Below, in pieces: positions 37,468 through 50,700 of a stretch of 64,000 nt of DNA (within the stretch, counting starts at the first letter, position 1; each line of letters starts with the position of its first letter). The DNA is from Serinus canaria (lineage: Eukaryota; Chordata; Aves; Passeriformes; Fringillidae). The DNA lies in the NCBI RefSeq assembly GCF_022539315.1, contig NC_066313.1, positions 36,803,059-36,867,058 on the forward strand, read 5' to 3'. The position numbers and the translations under genes were made by a program. The notes beneath the pieces were generated by a model, which saw only the letters and a program-made list of their open reading frames with translations, was not told the origin of the DNA and ran no database searches.

Positions 37468-40400
37468 ATTCCAGGTATTTAGAAACATCTTGGTCTGCTC
37501 TCCCATTTACAATAGCAAGGACCACCACAGGCAGCAGTAAAACACTGGGATAAAACTAGAGCCATGCCAGTCACAGGACTGACATCTCAGAGCACTGTTT
37601 TTTTGAGCATTCAAGGACAGAAATTAGAGCTTTAAATCTTCCAGCTCCCTTTCAGATGGCTCTTAACTGACCACAATCTCAGACGCTGCTCAGCATTTTC
37701 CCACGGACACAGAGTCCCTCGGAAAGCCTGTCCACAGGCCCCTGAACTGGTTGTCTAAGGAGCAACTGTCTGTGCTGACTCTGGAACTCATTCTTTGGGG
37801 GAGCTGAAACAAGTGCTGCTGAGCCATGGAGAGCACACAAATGAGTCCATCTGGTCCCACCTAGTGAGTTATCACCTCTTTGCCTAAAGCACACTGCAGG
37901 AGTGGGAAGAGCTCTTTTCTGTCCTTGTTACTCTGCTCATCTTTCCTGCTTATCCATCACACTCCTGATCTATTCCCTTTACTTAATTTCACCATTTTAT
38001 TATCTTTGTTCTGCATCTGCCAGTTCTGCACTGTGTTTCCTTCCAGCTGAGTGCAAACACCCTCCAGGTCTTCTGTGAAATCCTTCCTCACATTCCCTTG
38101 TACCAAGGCACTTTGTGGCATCCCTCCATATTCTTGCAACACACTTCAGTTCTCAGATTTGATACTCTTGGCAAGGAGTAATTATTGGGGGGAGAAAAAA
38201 GGGATAAAATTAAGTAACAAACCCACTCCAAACCAACAACTGCTGAAGAGGAGCCAGCAAGGCTACCGCAGCAAGGAATGGAGAAACTTTATCCATGCAT
38301 GCTCCCATTTGCAATCAGCAATTGCCTGTAGCTTTCTATTAAAAGGAAGAGTGAAATTAAGAATATTTCTGATACATATCACTGCTAATTGATGAAAAAT
38401 ACTGCCTTTGAAAATGTGGAATTTTAATGAAATCTTCATGCCAAAGGCATTCTCCCTCTGGATCCAGACATGCTCTCATGCTCTGCAGCTAGACCTGAGC
38501 TAAGAGACATCTCAGCAGCCAAAGGAATGTCCCAAGCTCCATCCTCCTGCAGGAGTCAGACCCAGCAAGTGTGAACTTCCCCAGGAGAACAATGCTGAGC
38601 ACTTCTGCTATCCCCTGCCTTGAGCAACATTAACTCAGAGCTTCTGCATCTCTCTCGTGACCACCTGATGCTCTAAGGAGGGTCCTTGTCTTGCTCCAAG
38701 TGGTTTGGCACCACAAGGGTAAACTACACCCACTTCCATCAAGAACAGAGCTGGGATGCCAGCACCCTGTTCTCTCCTCAGATCCAGGGTTGGGTCTGGA
38801 AGAGTTTACATGCCTGGGCCACTCCTGTAAATTCACAAAAGCTGAAGCAGAGCCAGAACCTGAACCCTGCTTCCCTCCCATCTCAAAGCAGGGCTAAAAT
38901 CATTGCCTCATCCCTTGCTTCATGCCCAACTCCATGAATATAACAAGTTTTGCAACACAAGTCCATCAAGAGCAATAAAATCCAGGCCACCATCTTGGCT
39001 GCAAATAGACTCCAGAGCCCTGGTTACAAACCCCTGCTCTAATGCACATAAAAACATCTGGCTTTTATTCTTTATTGGAACAAATGGTAGAAAGGGATAT
39101 TACATAAAGAAGGACTTTGATTTGCTTATTTTTTAATTATTATTTGGCCCCAGAATTTTCTAAAATTATTCATTCTCTCACTTGAAAAGAGGATGCATTG
39201 AAAGAGAGAATATACATTTTTAAAAGCATGTATAAATTAAAAGATGAGGTGGGCATAAAACAGCTAGAGATTTCAACATCTATGAATAATTTCCATAGTT
39301 CTCAGAAAACATGATTCATTGTTGTTACCACAGCTTACCTATGCTCCAAATGAAATGAATTCAGCCCTCAAAGTTTCAAACTGCAAAGAAGCTCCAATGA
39401 AGTCTTACCTTCTAAAATAAATCACAATGCTGCACGATCCAAAACAAGTGCTGGAGTGAGAAATGTGATGACTCCATCTATTGCTAGGAGGAGAAATTAG
39501 GGAAGTTGGTTTAACACAGTCCTTTCAGGGGTGCAAGTGACAGTTCTCATCACCAGAAGAAAGAAACCAAACAGGATCCCAATTTCTTCCACTCCATGTT
39601 TGGTGTTGACAACCTCTGTTGCTGCCTGGTTCCACCCACCCATGTGCCATCCCAAACACCCATATGCCACCAACTCCAACTGGGCAGCCCCAAAAAAAGA
39701 GATCAGCCACAAGGGACCCCATGTGAAAGTAAGCAGACTAACTGGCAGATGTATCCTTCACCCTCATTCAACTCAATTTCACAGCTTGTTCTCCCAGTGC
39801 AGGAAAAAAAAAAACATTTTTCACTGGAGAAAGCCCAACTGCTTGAAATCCCATCCACTAGAAACAACTCAGAAAAACCAGAAATAGCCAATTTCTTAAC
39901 AGGAGCATTTCTGAGACAAGAGCTGGTTGGAGTGGCAGCTTTGTAAGTAATGCAGATACCAAGGGGAGAAGAGCTCAATACACAGCATCCAAATACAGCT
40001 TTTTGTGGCACTGAAAACCCTGTTTTCATTCTGCCCTTCACCCTGAGTGCTGAGTATTTAAGCTCTTCAAAATACAGCCTGCTTTACAGCCTCCATTTCC
40101 ATAAAACTTATCATAACAGATGCCCATTGTGGCCTTTCAAATTATACTCTGGTATACAATTTAGAAATAATCTTTTCCTATGCAGCTGATACTGATTTCA
40201 ACAGATAGCAATCAGATTTCTCTGTTCCATTCTTTCACCTCCTGTACAGTGCCTCTTCCCTCTACTTCAGAATGTATTTCTTAGGCTTGGTGGGATTTGG
40301 ATTAGGAGACATAATTTTTTTGATATACATGAACCTTTCTTCTCATTAGAGCTGCACTAGGGACATTAGAATTCCAAGCAATTTTGTGCTTGTTTTTTTG

Positions 40401-40929
40401 TCTGGTTTTGTTTTATAATGAAAGTTCCCCACTTGAAATTACAACTTTTGGTAAAAACAGTGACTTGAAGGTTCTGGTCCTGAGCTACTGCTCAGATGAT
40501 ACAAAGGGGAAAGAAAACTACTACACAACCCTTTGGTATATTCCAATTCTGAACAAAAGCAATTTAAAACTAGACATAATCACTATTTAATTTTTCCCCA
40601 CCAGACACAATATTACTGTCATTCTTGAGTTAAATCCCATGATCCAGCCACCTATGCCAAGAAAACTAAGTCAAGTCTGAGATACAGAAAAGCCAACCTG
40701 TCTGACCTCAGTCCATGGAGGAAAGCAGCACAATGGCAATATCCATCTGTGATTGAACAGATAAGAATTCAGTGTGGTTTTGGTTGGTTTTAATTGTTTG
40801 TTTGTTTGGTTTTGTGGGGGTTCTTTGTCTGTTTTTGAATTTACTTCAAATGAGTGACTGGGGCATGTACTGAAACATTACTCTCTTTTCTGCTTATCCA
40901 CAATTCAAAAAGAGAGCTCAGAGAAGCCT

Positions 40930-40968
40930 TTCTTAGTAAACATGAGTTTTCTTAGTAAACATGAATTT
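40930..40968. repeat. Short direct duplication, 19-base period
   Basis: ttcttagtaaacatgagttt is followed at once by tcttagtaaacatgaatttt, a two-copy tandem duplication with one substitution. Confidence 0.8.
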
Positions 40969-43900
40969 TCCAGATGTGCCCATTTATGCTCTGCTTGCAC
41001 TGTATCTTGAGACATATAGTGTGGTAGCAAGGCTGTACTTGCTTCTAGATATGTACTTCTGTACTTCACTAGATATGATGTGTCAATCTGCCTTGGTAAG
41101 GAAGATACGGCTGAACTTATAACAAAACTCACAACAAGACTTTGTTTCCTTGAAAGAAGCTTCCCAAAATTTTTCTTCCAAACAGGCATGCCAAAATTAG
41201 ACAGGGAGTTTTGGTTTTGAATAACAACTAATTAAACCCCCTTCTAGAAGCTGACCATTCTCCATTCTAGGAGATGTAATGAGGATGAAATGAAAACATA
41301 GATGAAAACATTTCTGTGGGTACTTCCTTTCCCTCCTCCTAAATCTGTATTGCAGAGCACTATGCCGTGAGAAAGAAAATCAGAGAATCACCTTGATATG
41401 ATTCTGACTTTCCTTACAAAACCAAAGAAAGCTTCACACTCCAACTAGCCCTGGCTGTAGATATGAACAAACACTTGAGCCTGAAGCACTTTCTGCGCAT
41501 CCCTTCAAGGCTTGAATCCTAGATTTCTTTGAAGTAAAATGCTTGAGGGCAACATCCCCCATGCATTTGAAGCTTTGACCTCGTGTTCAGATCTCTCCTA
41601 CAGCATGAAAGACTTTCAGGTATTTGTAGTTGTAGAGAGAAATTTCAGCACCTCAGTGGGAAGTGATACCTGCCTGGCTGAAAAGAGACACTGGGCTGTC
41701 ACCACAGCAGGCACCAGCTGGGCTGCCCATGAGACACTCCAAGGGAAACACATCAAGTATCAGATCACCCCTGCCCCGGGATTTTACTTCAAACAAAATA
41801 CAAGTGAACAGAGAAACCGGAACTCGCAAAAAAAAGTTTGTTTGGATGAGATTTTTTAAAAAATAACTCCTTCCAGGCATTCATAGGACACTTACCTGGT
41901 ACCTGTAACAAGGAGAAATCCTGAAAAATGCAGATGGCAGTCCTACTGGTTGCAGTAGGAAGCCTGTAATATTCAGCCATCTACTCGAGGAAGACAAATA
42001 GACACTAAATGTTTTAGAACCCTGTATACACACAGCACAATTATTTCCAGCTGCAGGACTACTATTAGGCTTTATTCCACATAGTATTAATCCCTTTAGA
42101 ATTATAAAACATACTCCAAGAAAAATTTGAAAGACGAGGCTCTGTGTAAAAACCTCAGAAGCTTAACTGTTAGCCCCCATGGAAAACAGATTCTAGTTTT
42201 CAGTTGCTATTCCAAAGGTAGCCATGAACAATAGGGAAACTGTTCATAAAGAAGATAGGCTTTGTCTATACCTGCCAGTTACAGTAAGTTCAGGTGTTGC
42301 TTACAAAAACACAGGACTGAACAATCCTGATTGCCAGAACTGCAAAATAATGCCTTCCTTGAAATACTGAACACTAACTCTCTTCCACTTCACCTCCTGG
42401 AATAAGTTGCTTTTGCCAGGTCCACTGTCCTTGTTGAAAGCTATTTGTCATAGTGAAAAGGGGTTCCTGGAAAAAAACTCTGCTGAGAGAAGAGGTGTAG
42501 AATGTCAATCTGATTTTTTTTTAAGAACTCACAGTCACACTGCAGTTTTACAAAAACAAATGACCTGCTTATTTTTCCTAGATGCACGCAAGAAGGACAG
42601 TAGAAAATTAAACATCAATATAGAAAGCACTTCCCTGACAAAAAAATCACAGAGCACTTCAGATTTTCCAGTACTATAAAGAAGGTTCCATAATTAATGA
42701 TACAAAACCCACCAAAAGGTAAGATTTGAGATTCCTTAATTAGCACATTGTGTTGGTGTATTGCTGAGTCCTCAGATTGTGGGTCAGCTTACACTCCAGG
42801 AGGCTAAAATACAAAAGCTCTGAAGAACATCAGAGATAGGATCTGCAAATTTTGTGGCGGAGCTGAAAAACAATGCCAACAAAAACCCTCAAATGAAGTT
42901 GCAGCCTAGAGCTCTACAGTCCCTACAGATCTTTCTCCAGAGCCTGTGAGGGAGGGAGCTACTGGGAGAAATGATCCAGCACAGCTATGCATCATGCCTC
43001 AGTTTAAGAAAGGGATGCTCCTGCAGGTGTGCAGAACAGCTGCCTGCATGCCTGTGGAAGACCTCATTCAACCCCAGCCATCTGACTTCTCTAAAGTTAT
43101 TTTTTCCAAGAAAAATTACATTACTTCAGGAAGACAAATGATGGTCACTTTGCATGTGTGATTTTCCACGAGGGCATTGAACTGGCATTCCATCTGTCTC
43201 CCCATCCAATAAGACCCTGTGCTCACTCACTTTGGCACAGCAATTAGACCTCGGAATAGTGCGAGACCAATGTATTTTTTTGCTGTTGCCATGACAACTA
43301 TGCTGCTAGGTTGGACCTGAAGTAGCAGCTGGATTCTCCACTGCCAGGCCCTGACAAGTACAGCCTTTAACATTTTTTTCTTCCCACCTTCTAAACATGT
43401 TGCCTACATACCAAGATTTTAGTAGCTTTATTTTAAAAGAGACTTACAAACGACAACCATTTTTCTGCTTCCCAAGAATCATCTTAATCATGAGGCAGGC
43501 AGCAGAAATAACACAAACACAGATTCCTCCAGTGTTTCACATGACTCCAAGCATGCTGAAAATCTCATTTCCAAGTAAAGGCAGGTATGAGCTGCTGGCA
43601 TCAGTAAGCTATGCTTAGCTTAGTGAAAGGGTGGCAAGAACAGCTAAACCTAAGGAAAGCTTTTACAGGTTACAAGTCAAACAAAAATCTGAAACATTGT
43701 GCTCTACCATTTACTCTCTCAAGAAAATCAGGTAAGTTTTCAAATTAAGAAGTTGAAAAAAATACTAAGAAAATACATCTGAGTTCTGCCACTGTCACCT
43801 TCTAGGCAGGGAGGTAACTGCTCCATTTTGAAAATGTTATGTTCCTATCCAGTGCATCACCTGGTCAAAATTTCAAATGCAACTGAGATGACAGGAGAAC

Positions 43901-44299
43901 AGGAAAAAAAAAATAAATCCTTCACATTTCAGCTTTTTTTTGCAGTCATTCGTATTTTATACCATCCTGAGTATTAATATGGACATTACAGGAGTAAACA
44001 AAGTGTACTATGGTATCTTGGTATCATTTGTTTGATAAAAACACTTGCAAGTTTTTGACAATTCTTTTACCACCACTAAAGGACACACACACAGACTGAA
44101 AAAGAAACTAAAAACAAAGATTAACTAAGTTTCTAACTAGCTTTTAAGAGGAAGTCCAGTTTGCAACAGAAAGTATAGCTCCTTTCAGCTCACACTGCTT
44201 CCCATACTCAGCTCTTGCTCACCTTTGATTAATACTAATATTTATCTAAGTTGTGAAAGTTACAAACCATCATCACTACAAATCCAGGGCATTTTGGAA

Positions 44300-44619
44300 A
44301 GCAATTTAAATGATCAGCAGTATTTATTGCAAATCAGCTTCTGTCTTTTACCATTTACAGGTGGACAGTAAAAGTAAACACGCAATGAAGAAAAAGAACA
44401 TTCATGTGACACAAACTGGTTTAATTAAACTGTAAAGGAAAACAATATGCAGGAATAAAAACGCCAGATACATAGCACTTATTAATTATGAAGCTGTTGC
44501 TGATCTTGGAAAAGCATTTGAGAATCCATGACCAAACATTCAGCCTTAATATCTGAGGGAAAGGGAGGGAATGGCCACGACCTACCAAGTCCTTCTGCAG
44601 TACTGCACATAAAACTGTA
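44300..44619 (-). other. CWC15: CWC15 3' untranslated region (inferred)
   Basis: About 320 bases from the stop to a predicted cleavage point just past the AATAAA on the minus strand at 44328-44323. Confidence 0.6.
44323..44328 (-). terminator. CWC15: CWC15 polyadenylation signal AATAAA (minus strand)
   Basis: tttatt on the + strand reads AATAAA on the minus strand (GCAATAAATACTG), roughly 295 bases after the stop. It is the first canonical hexamer met. Confidence 0.6.
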
Positions 44620-44749
44620 CTACTTGATATATTTTTCCATGAACTTTTTGTGAAACTCTGATCGCAGAGTATCATTGACAAATCTTTTGTCCTTTTTTGT
44701 TTCATCTATCCCCTTGGCACAGTTCTTGAAGACAACATCATCATCCCAC
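44620..44749 (-). CDS. CWC15: CWC15 last coding exon
   Basis: Acceptor TGTTTTCAG; stop TAG at 44622-44620. It completes AGG (Arg), then [19 protein letters not shown] and [20 protein letters not shown], and ends Lys. This C-terminus is nearly invariant in animals. Confidence 0.97.
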
Positions 44750-47700
44750 CTGAAAACAGAAGATTTTCATTTCAGTAAGCTTGTATGAAAATTAGGTGAG
44801 ATATACAAAAACATATAAATGGAGTTTGACCCTCTTACAGAACAACTAGTCATTAGGATTAGATTTTAGTCTTTCAGAAAAGATGATCTATTATTCTACC
44901 CCAAGCTATCTCCTACACACTTGTGACAAGATCTGAGGAAGGAAATAGAAACCAGCTACAGTGATGACACTTTCTGACTCTGAACAGTGAGAGTCAGCAA
45001 GGTGATGGGTGCCCCCGAACAGACTGACAGTACCTCCTTTTAACTTTGAAGTTTGCCTGAGGCTGTGCTGGCCCAGTGAGGTTCAGCAGTGGGTTACCAC
45101 TCAGGATGTTCTCCATCCGAATTCTTTCTTCTTCAGCCTTTTGCTCTTGCTCCTGAGAACCAAAATGGATATATTATTTTTCTAGGCCACTCTTCTCCTC
45201 TAGCTGGTAGAGATACACATTATTTAGCTTTGAACACTCACACAGATGGAGCTTTAATTCTTAGCTCAGATTTTTCAGAGTGTTTGGCACTTGCATATGA
45301 GGAGATTAAGGACAGAAGCAGAGATACTCTACAGACCTTGACTTTGCTAATAAACTGTCAAACTAGCAACACGCATATCGGCTCTACTTAGCTCTGATGC
45401 ACTATCAAATATTCAGGTGAATTCTAGCTTTACCATATACATATTTATTATATTAAAAACTGTATACACATTAAAAGGTTTTCTTTATCCTGATGAGAAA
45501 ACACAGTACATCATACAATATTCAGTAGGCAGAAGAAAACATACAGCACATTAAAACTTCTCTATTTTCAGCAGCTGTTTGGATTTTACAATTACAAGTT
45601 CCCTAGGGACCAATTAAAAAGAATACTGAGAACCCCACAGTGAAATGAACACAGGATGTCATAAGACTATTTAAGAGTTTCAATATTAAGAAGCAGACAA
45701 ATTTTCTTGCCCTTTTACTGTCAAATGCATATAACTCAAGCCTAAGTGAAGCAATGCACTACAAGTAACACAAAGTAATTTCACTGCCCACACTTTCAAG
45801 CTCTATTAGCACATCTAGTGACTTAAGTCACTTGAAAATTACTGTTTAGTATTAATTTTACATATTTTTCCACAAGCTTCCACCAATTTTGCAGGGAGTG
45901 TTCTTTGATGAAAGAACTAGTAGGGAAAGAAAGTAATTCTATAAATTAGAATGACTAAGTAGGTTTCCTACCCTGAAGTATGGTCTGAAGACAATGAATA
46001 TGGTTAAAAATGGTTAAAAAATTAACTGAAGCTTCATTAGCACTGCAGGAAAATTAAACCATCAAATCACTTAAAAATTATATAGACTAAAAACAAAGAG
46101 ATCATGGGGTTAGGGTTTTTCCCCAAGGTGGGAAAAAAAAAAAAACCCCTGCAGAAAATTAATTGCTGAGGACTTCTACAGGATCCCAAGAGAGGAAATA
46201 GCTTCCTTGCTGCTGGAGTTAACAAATTTAAATGCTAAACGTGATGAAGATGCTAGCCAGAGTTCCCTAGCTTCAAACATGCAATCAATACCAAGTTATT
46301 TATTATTACCTAGAATTTACAGTATTTTTGCATTAAATTGATCCGGCATGTGAAATTTTGGATGGATGCCCTATCCCTGGAAGGGCTTAGGACCAGGCTG
46401 GATGGAGCTCTGAGCAACCTGGTCTAGTGGAAGATGTCCATGCTCACAGTAAGGGAGTTGGAAGTAGATGACCTTCAAGGTCCTTTCCAACCCAAGTCAT
46501 TCTGTCATTCTATAAAATTTTCTTTTAAAATACCTCAGCTTTCTTAAGAACATGGATTTAATGGGCACACAAATAGCAGATGATGCAGGATCACTGGTAA
46601 AGATTTTACTTTTCAAAATCTACTCAAGTTTTAGTTATGAAAAAACACCTACCATTACACTGCTTCTCACAAAATGTAGAACCAGCTGTAATTAATTGCC
46701 AGTGAGTGGGATGGGAAAAGCTCCGGAGAAGGGCCAATTGCTCAAAAGCAAAGCACAGCTTCAAGACAAGCCCTGTAATGCCCTTATTAAAATATATGCC
46801 TTGGAAAAACTTGCTCTTTCCTGCTACTGTATCCATGGAGCTTTAATACAAACCTCAACAATTCAAAGTTATTAACACAAATCAACTGAGGTTTTAAATT
46901 TTCAAATAGCTCTAAATCTAACATTTGCAGTCCAACTTCTGTTATTATCACCCCAGTAAGTATGGAAACATGAAGAACAAAAATATTTGATATGGAAAAA
47001 CAATTTCCTCCCATGTTAGAAATATAAACTCAAATTAGACTTTTCTCTGTGGATCAGAGACAAGAAATGTATGCAGCTGCTTAAGCACAGAATGCCAATC
47101 TTTGATTTACCATCTTCCTTCCACTTAACATGGAAGATCCAAGAGCCATGAAATCTCATTTACCGCAGTCTGTTGCCATGTGTTCCCACCAGAAGTCCAG
47201 CAGCCCTCAGATTTTTGTACAGCACATGCATGCAAAGCACTGTTTTGAAACCAAGGAAAGTCTTGGATACTGGAACAAGCAAAAACCCAGTACTGATCTC
47301 CAGGTACCTCCCAGGAGGTGATCAGATACTGCTTATGACCATTAGCAAATTTACAGCTGGATGCAAGAATGTGAAGTTCTCTCAGTGTGGTCCAATATGA
47401 GGTGGGCTCTGCATCACTAACTTTACTCTGCAAGGCTCCATTAAAAGTGAGGCCTTGAAAACACAACAGGCCAGGGAAAAACACCGAAAGCAAATGAAAA
47501 GGCTACAAACCAAAAATTCCTAATCAAGAGAAGGCAGCACTACCAAGACCATTGTAAGAAATTAATAGTCCTCTATTGAAAAATGGATCTGTGGAGAGAA
47601 CTTGTTCCAAGCTTCTATATGCAAACAGATGCAGCAGTTTCTCATTTTAGAGCTGCAGTCCGGGTGAACTCTTCTGAAAGTGGCAGGTAGAGCACAGACA

Positions 47701-50700
47701 TTAACTTCAGCCATGATTCAAAGTTACTGAACCTGTGCATCGTGCATGACCTTATCTGAAACAGACATTACTATTTTGGTTTGGGTTTTTATGATACATG
47801 AAAACGCATCCACACACCACTGACATACAGGGAACTACAATGCACTTCACATATGATTTTTTTAGTGGTCAAAAATCGACTGGAGTCAGACAGCACCTCT
47901 TCAAGAAGAATTGCAGCTCCTCTTCCCTCCCTTTCCCCATTTCAGATTTAATCTCATCAATTCTTACAAAGCTGACGATTCCAGCACTCTCAACCATTCA
48001 TGAAGAGATGCAAAAAGCACTCTGTCATTTGAATGGCAAATATTCAGAACCACTAGAGAAAGATAAAGCCAATATTAAGAATCATAAAAAACAGGCATAC
48101 AGTACTCCCATGTACTTCCTACACACAGATGCACGTTCTAATTTTCTATACTAAGATTTCTAAAAGGCATGTTAACACATCACCTTAATCTTTATCTGCT
48201 TTGATATAACCCACATAATATCCTTCAGCTTCAATCAGCCTGACATAGTTTTCTAATAACAAAGAAAAGCATTAAGTGACAAAGCGTGATGATAGAAAAA
48301 AAAAATCAAAGCTGAAATAACACTTTTAAGAAGTGTTATACTACAAGCACTAGTGTAAGACTTAAAGAGGGATTTAGCTCTGGATTAAGACACCAACAGC
48401 TGGACATGGTCCCAAAGGCACCTGAGCTCACATCTTGGCAGAGACCTAGAGGATACAGGAGGGAGCCAAGACAGCTTTTAGTGCTCACACTAAATTAGTG
48501 TGAGCACTAAATTATGACACAGGAGACCAACCACACTCCAGGCTCTACTGACTGCATCTCCACTGCAACATCACGTAGGCTAAGATACACAACTTGTACA
48601 CTGGCCCCAATGACTTGGCTTTTCTGGCTCAACTGAATTCTGTCTACAGCTGACTATTGCTAGCAAAAAAACTGCATTGACTTAAGTCAACTACAGTTGC
48701 AGAGGACTGGGAAGTGGCAGATAAAATAAGTGGTAGAGACAATCTTGGGAATTTCTTTCCTTGGCATATCTGTTTCTGACTGCAAAAGGAAAGAAAAACA
48801 TCGTTACCATGTTTATTTTGAGCATAGTTCCTACCCTTAGCACAGAGCAAGATTACTTTTACAGAAAGTGCTGAAATTCCCCAAATGACTCCATTGTATA
48901 AAAGTTATTTAACCTACTCAGTTTTTATAGATGTTGAGCAGCTGAAAGAAAACCTGAAATAGCCAATTTCATCGAAGGCTGAAAAAAAGTTAAGAAATAT
49001 AAATTGCATAACCTGATTTAAATGGTAATTTTTGAATGACAAACTATGACAGCACTGCCTTTAGCAGCAGGGAGTGAAATTCAAGCATGCACAGACACAC
49101 CCCAGTTATCTGACCCTGTGCAAGTTACTAACTCTGTACAACACAGAGATTCAAATAATTAATTAAAACTTCAAAAACAAAGACTGCCAAGTAATCACAA
49201 TGGCAGTGTCCACACACAGCTTTGTTGTGATTTTGTCCACAAGGAAAGGGATGTTATCACTAGTTCTTGTCAAGGTTTAAGTGTTCCTGGCATGTCTCAA
49301 ACACTGAATGAAGAAACATACTCTGCCATGTACTTTTGCCTCTTTACTGAAATTTTCTTAATCACTGATTTCATCTTCTAGTTTTAGTCAGACCTTTGAG
49401 ATTTAAGTGAAAAGGTTAATAGATATCATGACTCATTTTTTGATGTTTTATTTGAAAGCCTGTGACATGGCTAAAATAGGGGGCAGAGCTAAGATTTACT
49501 CTGACCACGGATAAAGTAATATATTCAGGTTTAGAGAAACTTAGTGAAATAAAACTGTTAAGAAAAATAAAATTTTTTTCTGTTCTCAGAAGAAAAGCAA
49601 AGAATGACTGGATATTAAAACAGGCTTACCAGAACTGCACACATACATTCAGCTGCTCACTCGTTTGAAATTTCTTTTTAATTATTTCAACTTACTTTCT
49701 AAGGAAGCACTTGAAAGCTGAAGAAGAGCACTGTGAAGCTTAATTTAGAATATTGAAATGTTTCCTGAAACCTATCTGTGGATGGTTAACACAGACACTG
49801 ATTTGGTGTTTGTACAGTTTTATACAGACCTAGAATAATTCCACAGAAAGGAATTATTTCAAAACTAGAAATAAAACTAGAATTTCCTGGTCAGATTAGT
49901 GTCTACTAGAAACAATCTGAGATTACAATTGTAGAGGAAACGTAAGGAGGACTCCCACGCTCAAAAATTTTTTAAAAACATTCATAATATTTATTTAATG
50001 ATTCTAGATAACTTCAGGGAACTAAGCATTTTGAGAAGTTAACAATCTTTGAGAGGAACTGTTTATTTGACTGACAAGCTACTAGAATCTCTTAGTATTA
50101 ATATTGTCAAAATTAGATTTAGAGGATTTCTACAGAAATTGGTGTTCCCCATAAGGGAAGTTAACAAAGAACAGAAAGCTCTGTAAAAAGCAGAATCTCA
50201 CTTTTTTTTTTAACTGCTGTTTCAGCACAGATGCATTTGGAAAGAAGCCCTTCTCGTTTAATGGCAACTCAAATAATGGACACCAAAGTGATGAGTGAAG
50301 ACTATTAACAAAAATACACTTTACTCTAAATGAAGTCTCAGAAGTAACTGGACCAGCATTTTAATAAACTAAAATAACTAAAGTATCAGAGAAAAATCTA
50401 CATATGGCACAGGTTTGGGATATATTACAGTAGTTCACCCACTTAATCTTGTTAAGACCCTGGGATGTTCCAAGAAGATGACAAGAAGAGACACATTAAT
50501 CTGTCTGTCTAACAATGGGGTTAGAGAATGATGATCAGTGTGAAGAGAGAACAGGCATTCACTCCACAGTTTCTCTTTGCCTGGCCTCTGGCTTATCCAC
50601 ATTATCTACTGGGGACAGCAGCATTTCAGCAGGTAAAGCATTCCTGTACCTGGATTTGGATTAACAGCAACTGCACAGCTAAGACTTTACATAAAATGCT

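Larger units (their letters stand above)
30770..44295. other. Intergenic region between AMOTL1 and CWC15
   Basis: About 13.5 kb between two convergent genes. Open frames are short and without family signatures. It holds CR1 fragments (33655-34060, 34810-34925), a telomere-motif tandem repeat (36010-36600), an AT-rich palindromic patch (36600-36860), an A-rich run (37389-37465) and a lone TATA-like box (32832). The stretches 30.8-32.8, 35-36 and 37.5-44.3 kb show nothing I can name. Confidence 0.75.

Noticed and set aside
37349..37540. Open frame with a long lysine run
   Set aside because: Created by the A-rich tract reading AAA codons; not a gene.
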